Source of the DNA: Pseudorhodoplanes sp.
Lineage (GTDB): Bacteria; Pseudomonadota; Alphaproteobacteria; Rhizobiales; Xanthobacteraceae
Assembly (NCBI GenBank): GCA_019187085.1
Contig: JABARS010000021.1
Span: 1-64,000, forward strand
Length of the DNA stretch: 64,000 nt
Reading direction: 5' to 3'
Part shown: in pieces, positions 15,166 to 23,857 of the stretch
Position numbering within the stretch: position 1 is the stretch's first letter
Layout: every line of letters begins with the position of its first letter
Translations under genes and position numbers: made by a program
Notes under the pieces: generated by a model
Told to the model about the DNA's origin: nothing
What the model saw: the letters and a program-made list of their open reading frames with translations, nothing else
Database searches by the model: none

Positions 15166-16650
15166 TCAGAAGAAATCGAAATACTCCTTCTGCTCCCAGC
15201 GCGTGATCTCCGGATCATCGTCCTTCTCGCTCTGGCGGAAGCGCGCGATCTCGGCCTCCTTGATCCGGCAGTAATAATCGACGAAGCCGGCGCCGAATTT
15301 CGTAACGAACAGCGTGTCGTCGCGCAGGGCCGCCAGAGCCTCCGCGAGCGACTTCGGCAAGGGCTCGGCCCTGGTCTCGTAGGGCGTGTCGGCCGAGGGA
15401 CCCGGATCGAGCTTGCGCGCGATGCCGTCGAGCCCGGCATGGATCTGCGAGGCGACATAAAGATAGGGATTGGCCATCGGCTCGCCGACGCGGTTCTCGA
15501 TATGCGTCGCCGGATCGCCGGGCTCTCCGAGCACGCGCAGCATGACGCCGCGATTGTCGCGCGCCCAGATCGCGCGGTCGGGCGCCAGCGAATAGGCGCG
15601 GTAGCGCTTGTAGCCGTTGATGGTCGGCGTGGTGAAGGCGGCGGCGGCGCACGCGTGGGCAATGAGGCCGGCCATGTAGTGGCGCGCGAGCGGGGAGAGC
15701 ACGTCGCGGTCGTTGCCGGAGCGGAAAAGGTTCTTCCCGGTCCTGCGATCGAGCAGCGACTGATGCAGATGCCAGCCGCTCGAAAACAGGTTGGGCAGCC
15801 CCGGCCGGCACATGAAGCTGACGAGATAGCCATGCCGGCGCGCCACCTGCTTCATCGCAGCGCGGAACAGGATCATCTGATCGGCCGGCAGCAGGCCGGT
15901 GTCCGCCGCGAAGGTGAATTCGCACTGGCTCGGCCCGAGCTCGATCTCCAAGGAGCGCAGCGGCAGCCCGAGCGCCACGATATGGCGGCGCAGGATGTCG
16001 AGAACCGGATCGATCTGGTCGAAGCGTGTCTCGGTCAGATACTGGAAGCCCTGGGTGACGAGGCTGACATCGGCCGGCTCGGCCGGCCAGGTCGCGTCCG
16101 AAGGGGCAAGCCGCGGATTGTCGATGCGGAACAAATGGAATTCGACTTCCAGCCCCGACATGAAGTCGAAGCCGGCCTGCGCCGCCTGCGCGAGCGCCGT
16201 CCGCGCGATCTGGCGGGTGGAGAACGGCACCGGCTTGCCGTTCGTGAAATAGATGTCGCACAACATCCAGCCGGTGCGGTCCGCCCAGGGCAGGACGCGG
16301 AAGGTCGAGGGGTCGGCGATCATGACGAAATCGCCGCCGCCCTCCATTTCCGGCATGCCGAAGCCGCCGCCCGCGGTGAACACCGGAAACACGGTGCGGT
16401 GCGAGGTATCCTTGGCGAGCAAGGTCGTCGTCAGGTTGACGCCCGCGCGCATCAGCCTCTCGGCTTCGCCCGCCACCACGGTCTTGCCGCGCAGGACGCC
16501 GTGCTGGTCGGCAAAGGAAAAGCGCACAAGCTCGAGCCTGTGCCGCTTGATCGCGCGCGCAACCTCGCGCGCGGCCGCGCTCTGCTCCGCGGTCCACAGA
16601 CCGTGGCGTTCGACAAAGCTCGACCCTGACGACGTCTTGCGCGTGGCCAT
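15166..16650 (-). CDS. Glutamine synthetase family protein
   Basis: A 494-residue glutamine-synthetase-fold enzyme (ATP-dependent gamma-glutamyl ligase family). Visible family motifs are GLEVEFHLFR for the first metal-binding glutamate, LEIELGPSQCEFTF, a SSGWHLHQSL motif in place of the classical nucleotide/metal histidine motif, and ARDNRGVMLRVLG with ENRVGEPMANPYLYVAS. The N-terminus shows the short GS beta-grasp domain. The spacing and the HxH motif are those of non-housekeeping relatives such as gamma-glutamylpolyamine or methylamide synthetases, so assimilation of ammonia is less likely than ligation of an amine. It lies 20 bases downstream of the Rieske oxygenase on the same strand, suggesting one operon and a shared catabolic route. 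Confidence 0.8.
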   Translation of the reverse strand: MATRKTSSGSSFVERHGLWTAEQSAAAREVARAIKRHRLELVRFSFADQHGVLRGKTVVAGEAERLMRAGVNLTTTLLAKDTSHRTVFPVFTAGGGFGMPEMEGGGDFVMIADPSTFRVLPWADRTGWMLCDIYFTNGKPVPFSTRQIARTALAQAAQAGFDFMSGLEVEFHLFRIDNPRLAPSDATWPAEPADVSLVTQGFQYLTETRFDQIDPVLDILRRHIVALGLPLRSLEIELGPSQCEFTFAADTGLLPADQMILFRAAMKQVARRHGYLVSFMCRPGLPNLFSSGWHLHQSLLDRRTGKNLFRSGNDRDVLSPLARHYMAGLIAHACAAAAFTTPTINGYKRYRAYSLAPDRAIWARDNRGVMLRVLGEPGDPATHIENRVGEPMANPYLYVASQIHAGLDGIARKLDPGPSADTPYETRAEPLPKSLAEALAALRDDTLFVTKFGAGFVDYYCRIKEAEIARFRQSEKDDDPEITRWEQKEYFDFF

Positions 16651-16670
16651 TGCGGGCGACCGGACGACGA

Positions 16671-17999
16671 TCAGTGGCCGTTCAGCCAGGACGACTGCCT
16701 GCGCCGGCGCTCCTCGGCGGCGCGCCAATAGCCCTGCCAGTCGTCCAGGGGTCCCACACCGTCCACCGCCGCGGGTCCGGTGATCGACGCCGCGCCGCCC
16801 TCGTCGAGCACCATCAGCGGCTTCCTGCCCTCGCCGGCTCCCGCGATCGCATCGCGCAGCAGGCGCCGGTAAGTGGTGATCGCGCGGTCGGCCTGGCCGA
16901 GATGCTCCCTGGTGCGGTCCTGGATCGCACCCTGCGATTCCACCGCCCACTGGTCGTGCACGTTGATGTCGGCGCCCATGCCGGTATAGGTCGCGTGCTC
17001 CTGCTCGTGCGGATCGTAGCCGTAATCGTTGCGCTTGTTCTTGCGCGAGACATAATCCGGCAGTTCGTACAATTCGAGCCGCTGGCGGCGCATCTCGGCC
17101 TTGTCGACCGGATTCCCGAAGCTCGTGAAGATCGCGTACCAGTAATTATTGGTGTCATCGACCGGCACATGCCACTGTGAAATCGTCATCTCGCCCGACA
17201 TCGGGATGATGAAGGCGTTGGGGAACAGGAGGTTGGTGACCCGGATGTGCGCCTTGGCGTCGTTGATCTGACGGCGCGTGACGAGGCGCATGCCGTAATC
17301 CGTCGGCTCGATCTCGATCTGCGGACGGGTGTATTCGCGCATGATGCGCGTGATCGGCATGTCGGAATCGAGCGTCCGGTCGCGGAACTGCTTGCCGTAG
17401 CCTTTGGAAGGGTCTTCGTCCTCGAAGAAGCGGTGCAGGAACGAGGTATGCGAGGGATCGATGCCGACTTCGAGCGCCTGCAGCCAGTTGCACTCGATCA
17501 GGCCCTTGAACGCGAACACGTGGCTGTCGGGCGCGATGAAGCAATCCAGATGCGGAAAGGCCGGCGGTTCGCCCGGCCCGAGATAGGCCCACAGGATGCC
17601 GCTGCGCTCGACCACCGGATAGGCGGTCTGTTTTATGTTGGCGCACAGCGGCGAGCCGACCGGCTCGGCCGGCGTGTCGAGGCATTTGCCGTTCACGTCG
17701 AACAGCCAGCCGTGGAAGGAACAGCGCAGGCCACCATCCTCAAGCCGGCCGAAGGCGAGATCGGCGCCGCGATGCGGGCACTGGCGGTCGAGAAGGCCGT
17801 AGCGGCCCTTCTCGTCGCGAAACAGGACGAGATTTTCGCCGAACAGGCGGATCGGCTTGACGGGACGGTTGGTGGCGAGTTCGTCGACAAGCACCGCCGG
17901 CTGCCAGTATCGCCGCAACAGCGCCCCCGCCGGCGTGCCCGGGCCGATCCGGGTGATCAAATCGTTCTGTTGCGCACTCAACATCGCCAGCGTCTCCAT
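16671..17999 (-). CDS. Rieske non-heme iron oxygenase, large subunit
   Basis: A 442-residue aromatic-ring-hydroxylating-type oxygenase. The Rieske [2Fe-2S] motif is CPHRGADLAFG with CSFHGW near residues 74-98 (C-x-H and C-x2-H), and the mononuclear iron site is DPSHTSFLHRF near residue 181 (the two histidines) with an aspartate expected further on. The full length, with a strong LIxxVGPD-like C-terminal half and the ANIKQTAYPVVERSGILWAYLG segment, is that of phthalate-4,5-dioxygenase-type single-component oxygenases. No reductase or ferredoxin gene is adjacent. It is followed by the glutamine-synthetase-like gene. The substrate cannot be read from the sequence. Confidence 0.9.
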   Translation of the reverse strand: METLAMLSAQQNDLITRIGPGTPAGALLRRYWQPAVLVDELATNRPVKPIRLFGENLVLFRDEKGRYGLLDRQCPHRGADLAFGRLEDGGLRCSFHGWLFDVNGKCLDTPAEPVGSPLCANIKQTAYPVVERSGILWAYLGPGEPPAFPHLDCFIAPDSHVFAFKGLIECNWLQALEVGIDPSHTSFLHRFFEDEDPSKGYGKQFRDRTLDSDMPITRIMREYTRPQIEIEPTDYGMRLVTRRQINDAKAHIRVTNLLFPNAFIIPMSGEMTISQWHVPVDDTNNYWYAIFTSFGNPVDKAEMRRQRLELYELPDYVSRKNKRNDYGYDPHEQEHATYTGMGADINVHDQWAVESQGAIQDRTREHLGQADRAITTYRRLLRDAIAGAGEGRKPLMVLDEGGAASITGPAAVDGVGPLDDWQGYWRAAEERRRRQSSWLNGH

Positions 18000-18060
18000 T
18001 GACCGGTCGTATCGGAGACAAGCTTAGACGATCGCCGCCCGCACGGGGAGCACAATCAAA

Positions 18061-18091
18061 GCCACGGGACGGCGCCGCGCCGTCCCGTGGC
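18061..18091 (-). terminator. Strong hairpin, probable terminator of the GIY-YIG-like gene
   Basis: GCCACGGGACGGCG (18061-18074) and CGCCGTCCCGTGGC (18078-18091) form a perfect 14-base-pair stem with a three-base loop. Read on the minus strand it comes 20 bases after the stop of the 18111-18452 gene and is followed by TTTGATTG, a weak T-run. It separates that gene from the Rieske oxygenase. Confidence 0.65.
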
Positions 18092-18110
18092 TATCGCTGC
18101 GATGATCTGA

Positions 18111-18452
18111 TCAGCCCGCCAAGGTCCGGCGCCGCCAATAGGCGTCGCGGCGATCCCGCAGGTGCTCGGCAGCCGACTTGGCCTCATGCGCGCTGGCGGT
18201 CGCGCAGGTGCGGTATTCGAGCTCCTCGACGCGGTGCGGAAGCGGCCGGCGGAAGGCCCGGAACAGGCGCGCCGAGGGCTTCGGCGTCATGTCCGACAGG
18301 ACGCGCGCCACGTTTCCGGTATGGCCGAACGCCACCAAGGCACCCGTCTCGGCGTGGCGCACCTCATAGATTCCGGGGCCGACCGGGGCCTCGATCGGCC
18401 GGTCCGATTGCGGATCGGGAAACGACCGCCATACTCCCCACGGGGGCACCAT
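18111..18452 (-). CDS. Small protein with a GIY-YIG-like fold
   Basis: A 113-residue protein. Its core reads GPGIYEVRH, then VAFGHTGNVARVLSDM, then EYRTCATASAHEAKSAAEHL. This matches the layout of GIY-YIG nuclease domains (GIY strand, a variant of the YIG-T-N-L-R motif, a distal arginine and a conserved acidic residue near the end). The second motif is altered (AFGHTGN in place of YIGxTxN), so it may be a divergent or inactive member. The start has an AAGG site. A strong hairpin follows the gene. The GIY-YIG call rests on pattern recognition only. Confidence 0.6.
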   Translation of the reverse strand: MVPPWGVWRSFPDPQSDRPIEAPVGPGIYEVRHAETGALVAFGHTGNVARVLSDMTPKPSARLFRAFRRPLPHRVEELEYRTCATASAHEAKSAAEHLRDRRDAYWRRRTLAG

Positions 18453-18567
18453 GCGCTAACCTTCGTGCGTTTGAAACGTCAGCGGGCATTCAATGGCTCC
18501 GCGGACGCCGACTATCTGCGTCTGGCGGCAACGTCATGCAAGCCGTAATGTTCCCGGGGCCACCCGG

Positions 18568-18576
18568 TTATCCACA
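18568..18576 (+). promoter_or_regulatory. Single perfect DnaA box
   Basis: The exact 9-mer TTATCCACA occurs once in the 147-base gap between two minus-strand genes, framed by CCGG and CCGG. I saw no other exact copy in the window. It could be a titration or regulatory DnaA site or a chance match. Confidence 0.4.
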
Positions 18577-18599
18577 GACCGGGGAGCGACCGCGGTGCG

Positions 18600-19433
18600 T
18601 CAGCGGCCGGGCAAAACCAGAAATCTCGGCGCCGTGGGCAACGTCGTCTTGGAAATGACGACCGACGGCGTGTCGCTGAATTCGACCGCAAATTTTTCGC
18701 GCGCGCGGTCGAGAAAGCGGTTGAGCGTATAGACGCTGAAATAATGCATCGGGATCATCAGCGGCGCCTTCAGCGCCGTCACCACTTCCAGCATCCCGTC
18801 CATGTCGAGCGTGTAGCTGCCGTCGACCGGCACGAGAACCGCATCGACGCGACCGATCTCGTTCAATTGCTGCTGCGTCAGCGTGTGGTGCAGATGACCC
18901 AGATGCGCGATGCACAGGTTCGCAACCTCGAACACGAAGATCGAGTTGCCGTGCATCTCCGTGCCGCCGCTATAGCTGCGGATATTGGTCGGCACGTTGC
19001 GCACCCGCACGTCGCGGATCTGCACGTCGTGCCGCACCGGCTTGCCGTATTCGGCCGCCCAGCCGCGCAGCACGTGCTTGATCGCCGGATCGGGACTGTC
19101 GGTATAGTGCGTGGTGTGCGCGTGGTTCATCGTGACGACGTCCGGCAATACCGGCGGGCGCACGTAATCGTTATAGTCGGTGGCGATGCGCACGAGCTTC
19201 GGGCTCTCGATCAGGAAGGTCGAGTGGCCGGCATAGGTGAGGCGGACCTGGTCGGAGGCGAGCGCCGCAGGGATCGGGCGCAGCGGCCGCGATGCGATCA
19301 GGCCGGGACAGCCTTCGTTCATCTCCGGCGCCGGCGTGACCTGCACACGCTCGATCGCGGAAGCCGGGACGAGACCGGCAATCAGCGCAGCGAACAGCGA
19401 CAGGATGCAGCGCGGCGTTGCAATCGCCACCAT
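18600..19433 (-). CDS. Secreted metallo-beta-lactamase-fold hydrolase
   Basis: A 277-residue protein with a signal peptide (residues 1-23, ...LVPASA-IE) followed by an MBL/UlaG-like domain. Recognisable elements are TYAGHSTFLIESPKLVRIATDYN near residue 65, VVTMNHAHTTHYTDSPD (the HxHxxH-like metal motif, here NHAHTTH), ANLCIAHLGHLHHTLT and a C-terminal PMHYF. These give most of the metal-binding histidines of a beta-lactamase-fold metal-dependent hydrolase. The start at 19433 was chosen because GGGAG lies about eight bases upstream and because it gives a clean signal peptide; the frame continues to 19544. The substrate is unknown; periplasmic location is inferred. Confidence 0.85.
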   Translation of the reverse strand: MVAIATPRCILSLFAALIAGLVPASAIERVQVTPAPEMNEGCPGLIASRPLRPIPAALASDQVRLTYAGHSTFLIESPKLVRIATDYNDYVRPPVLPDVVTMNHAHTTHYTDSPDPAIKHVLRGWAAEYGKPVRHDVQIRDVRVRNVPTNIRSYSGGTEMHGNSIFVFEVANLCIAHLGHLHHTLTQQQLNEIGRVDAVLVPVDGSYTLDMDGMLEVVTALKAPLMIPMHYFSVYTLNRFLDRAREKFAVEFSDTPSVVISKTTLPTAPRFLVLPGR

Positions 19434-19523
19434 GGCAAGGCTCCCGTGTCCGGCCGGCAAAATATGACACCGGCAACCGAAGCCGGTCATGACAATCGCG
19501 TGAGTCGGTACGGTCGTCTGGAC

Positions 19524-19554
19524 AAAATAAAACGGCGCCCGCAAGGGGCGCCGT
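19524..19554 (-). terminator. Rho-independent terminator (minus strand)
   Basis: ACGGCGCCC (19532-19540) pairs perfectly with GGGCGCCGT (19546-19554); on the minus strand the stem is followed by TTTTATTTT. It stands just after the stop of the 19577-20287 gene and so should end that transcript. Confidence 0.85.
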
Positions 19555-19576
19555 CATCTGCGCTGACAGGTCGCGG

Positions 19577-20287
19577 TCAGTCGCGTGCGGTGATCAGGCC
19601 GCGCGAGGTGACGACGACCCAGCGGCCCTCCTGCCGGCGGATATTCTCCACCCGCCCGCCACCGGGCAGCGGCGTTCCCGGGACGACCTCGAAAATGCCA
19701 TGGCGGCTTTCGATGAAGGCGCGGCCGCCGACAATGTCGCGCAACACCCAGCCTTCGACCTGCGGCGCGCGCGCCGGCGACTTCGTAACGATGGAACCGG
19801 TGACGTCGGGACTGGCGGCGCCGGAGACCTTCTTCTCCAGCCGCTCGACGGCTTCCGAGAGTTTGGCGAGACGTCCGGCGGGGTCGGTCTGCGCTTTCTC
19901 GGCGCGCTCCACGCGCTCGGCGATCTTCGTCAGTTGCGCGGCGGCGGCCTTGTTGCTGGCCTCGAGCGCGCTCCTGAGCGCGTCGATATCGGCGCTCATC
20001 TGCGACAGCGTTTCCGTGATCGGTTTGCCTTGTGCCGTCACGCCCGGAAGCTTGTCCGAGCCCGAACGCATGAGCGCAAAGCCGGCAAGCGCGCCGGCAA
20101 CCGAACCGAGCGCGGCGGCGATCGCGATCGCTGCGGCAATGACGGTGAGGCGTCCGGTGCGGCGGCGCGACGTCGAAGGCGACGCATCGGCAGCGTCGTC
20201 GGCCGCCGGCACGAAGATCGCAGGCAGGGAATTTGCGGCAGCGGGCTCCTGCCCGTTCGAGGCAGCGGTGGAATCGGATGCGGTCAT
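19577..20287 (-). CDS. Single-span membrane protein with coiled coil
   Basis: A 236-residue protein: a low-complexity cytoplasmic N-terminus, one membrane helix at about residues 48-73, then a probable coiled coil at residues 85-155 (heptads in TLSQMSADIDALRSALEASNKAAAAQLTKIAERVERAEKA are seen over this span) and a small C-terminal beta domain (VEGWVLRDIVGGRAFIES...GVIxVxPGTPLPGGGRVENI type). I recall similar C-terminal domains in unannotated rhizobial membrane proteins, but no function is known to me. A GGAG ribosome-binding site supports the start and a terminator follows the stop. Confidence 0.7.
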   Translation of the reverse strand: MTASDSTAASNGQEPAAANSLPAIFVPAADDAADASPSTSRRRTGRLTVIAAAIAIAAALGSVAGALAGFALMRSGSDKLPGVTAQGKPITETLSQMSADIDALRSALEASNKAAAAQLTKIAERVERAEKAQTDPAGRLAKLSEAVERLEKKVSGAASPDVTGSIVTKSPARAPQVEGWVLRDIVGGRAFIESRHGIFEVVPGTPLPGGGRVENIRRQEGRWVVVTSRGLITARD

Positions 20288-20366
20288 GACAGAACTCCGG
20301 TGAAGACGATCTTCACCAAGCGCTAACCATGTTCCGCTTACGATTCCGTTAATGATCGCGCCGCCG

Positions 20367-21368
20367 TCAGGCCGGCAGCCCGCGCTGGCCGGCGAGATCC
20401 TTCAACGAACCCTCCGGCCGCGCGCCGAGATGCTGGATCACCTCGGCCGCCGCCAGCGCGCCGAGCCGGCCGGCGGTGACATGATCGCGATTGCGCGCAA
20501 GGCCGAACAGGAAGCCGGCAGCGAACAGGTCGCCCGCTCCCGTCGTGTCGACCAGATTGTCGAGGGGCGCGGCCGGGACCGCCTCGACCCCGTTGCGCGA
20601 GACGACGACGCAGCCTTTTTCACTGCGCGTGACAGCGGCGAGCTTGGCATCGTTGCGCAGCGCCGCGACGCCGGCATCGAAATCCGACGTCTCGTAGAGG
20701 CTCTTGAGTTCGGCTTCGTTGGCGAACAGAAGATCGACGACGCCGTCGCGCAACAGCGCGATGAATTCGGAGCGATAGCGATCGACACAGAATGAATCCG
20801 ACAGCGTCAGCGCCACCATGCGTCCGGCGCCGTGCGCGACCGCGGCGGCCTTGAGGAAGGCGTCCTTGGCATCCTTCGGATCCCACAGATAGCCTTCGAG
20901 ATAGACGATGGCGGATGCCGCGATCGCCGCCTCGTCGAGATCGGCAGGGTGTAGGTTCTGCGCCGCGCCGAGATAGGTGTTCATCGTGCGCTCGCCATCC
21001 GGGGTGACCATGATGTAGCAGCGCGCGGTCGAGGGGCCGTCGGCGGCCGGGCGCGTATCGAAGTCCACGCCGGCCTTGCGGATGTCATGGGCGAAAATCC
21101 GCCCGAGCTCGTCGTTCTTGACCTTGCCGACAAAAGCCGCACGCGCACCGAAGCTCGCCAGCCCGACAATGGTGTTGGCGGCCGACCCGCCCGATATCTC
21201 GACCGCCGGTCCCATGGCGTCGTAGATCGCCTGCGCGCGCGCCTCGTCAATCAGCGCCATGCCGCCTTTCTGCATGTTCTGCGCGACCAGGAAATCGTCG
21301 TCGGCCCGCGCGATGACGTCGACAATGGCGTTGCCGATTCCGAGGACGTCGTAGCGAGGTGCGGTCAT
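20367..21368 (-). CDS. Adenosine kinase, PfkB family
   Basis: A 333-residue ribokinase-family sugar/nucleoside kinase. It begins MTAPRYDVLGIGNAIVDVIA and carries the first PfkB signature (SGGSAANTIVGLASFG near residue 55) and the second, DTTGAGDLFAAGF near residue 283, with the catalytic aspartate. The overall pattern, including GGMALID, KVKNDELGRIFAHDIR and NLVDTTGAGD, is that of bacterial adenosine kinase annotated in this order; other ribosides are possible. The frame extends to 21437, but the ATG at 21368 gives the family N-terminus. It is flanked by a divergent unknown membrane gene. Confidence 0.85.
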   Translation of the reverse strand: MTAPRYDVLGIGNAIVDVIARADDDFLVAQNMQKGGMALIDEARAQAIYDAMGPAVEISGGSAANTIVGLASFGARAAFVGKVKNDELGRIFAHDIRKAGVDFDTRPAADGPSTARCYIMVTPDGERTMNTYLGAAQNLHPADLDEAAIAASAIVYLEGYLWDPKDAKDAFLKAAAVAHGAGRMVALTLSDSFCVDRYRSEFIALLRDGVVDLLFANEAELKSLYETSDFDAGVAALRNDAKLAAVTRSEKGCVVVSRNGVEAVPAAPLDNLVDTTGAGDLFAAGFLFGLARNRDHVTAGRLGALAAAEVIQHLGARPEGSLKDLAGQRGLPA

Positions 21369-21503
21369 TGGCGGATCCCGTTGGCGTGAAGGTCGCGCAC
21401 TATAACCACCGCGGACCGCGCGGCAAGCCGCAAGCACGCGGCCTCTTGCCCACCGTCGGATGCGGTGGCACGAATACCCTGATCGGGCAAACGGGGTGGG
21501 CCG

Positions 21504-22016
21504 ATGGCGTCCGGCAAGCGTGTCATTTCGGGTCGGCGGCCAAGCCGGCGCCAGACCAAAGACGTCGTGTTCGAAACACGGGACAAGAATGTCCGCTCGT
21601 TGTACGAAATGCTCAACATCATCGACGGCAAGGCGTCGGCGCTATTGTCGTTCAACGCGCTCCTGCTAGCGGCGATCTCGATCTGGTTGCAGTATGTGCC
21701 GCAGAATTATCTGCACCTGTTTCTCGATCTGGCGTTTCTGGTACTGCTCGCCTCCTGTTTCTTTCTTCTGTGGATCATCTGGCTGCATTGGCCGCAATCG
21801 AGCGAAGCCAGTACGCTCGATGCCTTTCGAAGAGCACGAACCCGGCGTTACCGGATTTCATGGGTGCTATCGATGATCGCTGTCTTCGTGGTCAGCGCCG
21901 TCAGCGTCGTTCACACCGTCGGCACGGGGCTCAAGGCATTCGGCCATTGCCAGTCGGGTCCGTGTGCGCATTTCTTCGGTCCCGACGTTTTCGGCAATCT
22001 GGATCACGACCGCTGA
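21504..22016 (+). CDS. Three-span membrane protein resembling PycTM/SLATT-like domains
   Basis: A 170-residue protein with a basic N-terminus, then the segment [31 protein letters not shown] (residues about 32-62, first membrane helix), a second helix at about 70-93 and a third at about 118-140, with a short C-terminal tail. A conserved Asp-Gly-Lys-Ala just before the first helix together with three helices is the layout of the PycTM-type effector domains of cyclic-pyrimidine signalling and of related SLATT-type proteins. No nucleotide cyclase lies beside it. The similarity is from pattern recognition and unverified; it could be an ordinary small membrane protein. Confidence 0.55.
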   Translation: MASGKRVISGRRPSRRQTKDVVFETRDKNVRSLYEMLNIIDGKASALLSFNALLLAAISIWLQYVPQNYLHLFLDLAFLVLLASCFFLLWIIWLHWPQSSEASTLDAFRRARTRRYRISWVLSMIAVFVVSAVSVVHTVGTGLKAFGHCQSGPCAHFFGPDVFGNLDHDR

Positions 22017-22110
22017 CCCAAGACGAAAAGCGCTCCGGTTCACGGAGCCTCTTCTCTTGCATTCCCTCCCATCTCCGTGGCATGGGACGCCCGCAACACG
22101 GGACACGATC

Positions 22111-23145
22111 ATGGCATTCCAGCAGCGGGTTTTTTCCGGCGTGCAGCCGACCGGGAATCTCCATCTCGGCAACTATCTCGGAGCCATCGTGAAATTCGTG
22201 GCTCTGCAGCAGAGCCATGACTGCATCTATTGCGTCGTCGACATGCACGCGATCACGGTCTGGCAGGACCCGGTCGAATTGCCGCGCGCCACGCGCGAGG
22301 TGACCGCGGCGTTCCTCGCCTGCGGTATCGACCCCAAGAAGCACATCATCTTCAACCAGAGCCAGGTCGCCGAGCACGCCGAGCTGGCCTGGGTGTTCAA
22401 TTGCGTCGCGCGGGTGGGCTGGCTCAACCGCATGACGCAGTTCAAGGAGAAAGCCGGCAAGGACCGCGAGAACGCCTCGGTCGGGCTTTATGTCTATCCG
22501 AACCTGATGGCCGCCGACATCCTGGTCTATCGCGCCACCCACGTTCCGGTCGGCGAGGACCAGAAGCAACATCTGGAATTGTCGCGCGACATCGCGCAGA
22601 AATTCAACAACGACTTCTCGGCCTCGATCGCCGCGCGCGGATTTGGCGACGCCTTCTTTCCGCAACCCGAGCCGCTGATCCAGGGACCGGCGACGCGCGT
22701 GATGTCGCTGCGCGACGGCACGAAGAAAATGTCGAAGTCCGACCCTTCGGACTATTCGCGCATCAACCTGACCGACGACGCCGACGCGATCGCCCAGAAG
22801 GTGCGCAAGGCCAAGACCGATCCCGATGCCCTGCCGAGCGAGGCGAAGGGTCTCGAAGACCGCCCGGAAGCGGAAAATCTCGTCGGCATCTATGCCGCGC
22901 TGAAAGAGGTGCCGGCGGCGGACGTGCTGGGGGAATTCGGCGGCGCGCAGTTCTCGACCTTCAAGTCCGCGCTGGTTGATCTTGCGGTCGCCAAGCTCGG
23001 GCCGATCGGGGCTGAGACCAAGCGCCTGATGGGCGATCCGGCCTATATCGATTCGGTGCTCGCCGACGGCTCCAACCGTGCACGCGAAATCGCCGCGCAG
23101 ACCATGAGCGCGGTCAAGGACATTATCGGGTTCATCCGCCACTGA
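22111..23145 (+). CDS. trpS: Tryptophanyl-tRNA synthetase
   Basis: Class I aminoacyl-tRNA synthetase charging tRNA-Trp. The 344-residue protein begins [25 protein letters not shown], containing the HIGH-type motif as NLHLGN near residue 17, and has the KMSKS motif as [10 protein letters not shown] near residue 208, plus the [18 protein letters not shown] tryptophan-binding segment near residue 133. The frame continues upstream to 21964 inside the membrane gene, but the ATG at 22111 gives the family start and length. Confidence 0.97.
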   Translation: MAFQQRVFSGVQPTGNLHLGNYLGAIVKFVALQQSHDCIYCVVDMHAITVWQDPVELPRATREVTAAFLACGIDPKKHIIFNQSQVAEHAELAWVFNCVARVGWLNRMTQFKEKAGKDRENASVGLYVYPNLMAADILVYRATHVPVGEDQKQHLELSRDIAQKFNNDFSASIAARGFGDAFFPQPEPLIQGPATRVMSLRDGTKKMSKSDPSDYSRINLTDDADAIAQKVRKAKTDPDALPSEAKGLEDRPEAENLVGIYAALKEVPAADVLGEFGGAQFSTFKSALVDLAVAKLGPIGAETKRLMGDPAYIDSVLADGSNRAREIAAQTMSAVKDIIGFIRH

Positions 23146-23265
23146 TCGGGCGTACCGGCGGGCGGCCTTTCGGTGAGCTTGTTCCGGCGAAGCCTGTCAT
23201 GGCAGCATCGTTGCACATACCGGCAGGACCAGACGTGTCCGGTTCCTGCGAACCCGGAGAGGCCG

Positions 23266-23760
23266 ATGACCCGCAAACGCCGCGCCTATGAGAGCGGACA
23301 TCGCGCCAAATACCTCGTGATCATCGACGACAGCGAGGAATGCGACCGCGCGATCTATTATTCGAGCCGACGCGCGGTGCGCACCAGCGCCGCCGTCACC
23401 ATGCTGCGGGTGATCGACACCAAGGACCGCCACCAGCAATGGCTCGGCGTCGCCGACATCATGCGCGCAGAGGCCCATGAGGCGGCGCGCGCCGCCCTCG
23501 AACGGGCCGCCGGGCGCGCCAACGGGGTCGCCGGCATCACCGCCGAGATGGTGATCCGGGAGGGAGACCTGGCCCAGGAAATCCTCAATCTGATCGAGGA
23601 AGACGAGGATATCGCCCAGCTCGTGCTGGCCGCCAGCACCGGCCAGGAGGGCCCCGGCCCGCTGGTTTCCAGTCTCGCCAAGACCGCCGGACAGTTCCCT
23701 ATACCGGTCACCATCGTGCCCGGACACCTGAGCGACGAGGAAATCGACGCCCTGTCATGA
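23266..23760 (+). CDS. Universal stress protein (UspA family)
   Basis: A 164-residue single-domain Usp protein. It has an N-terminal LVIIDDSEECDRAIYYSSRRAVR segment (with the family Asp near residue 20) and, near the end, the weak ATP-binding pattern around PGPLVSSLAKTAGQFPIPVTIVP. Usp proteins are cytoplasmic proteins induced by various stresses; some bind ATP. The ATG at 23266 has GGAGAGG just before it, while a GTG at 23173 would add a long poorly conserved extension. It sits between trpS and nfu. Confidence 0.85.
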   Translation: MTRKRRAYESGHRAKYLVIIDDSEECDRAIYYSSRRAVRTSAAVTMLRVIDTKDRHQQWLGVADIMRAEAHEAARAALERAAGRANGVAGITAEMVIREGDLAQEILNLIEEDEDIAQLVLAASTGQEGPGPLVSSLAKTAGQFPIPVTIVPGHLSDEEIDALS

Positions 23761-23857
23761 TCCCCGGGCAGGCGATTGCCGGTTGACCTTGGCCGGCAAA
23801 CCACCATTTTATGTGGCAGCGGGCGCGTGCGACCGGCCGCGCCCCGGAGCGACAATA

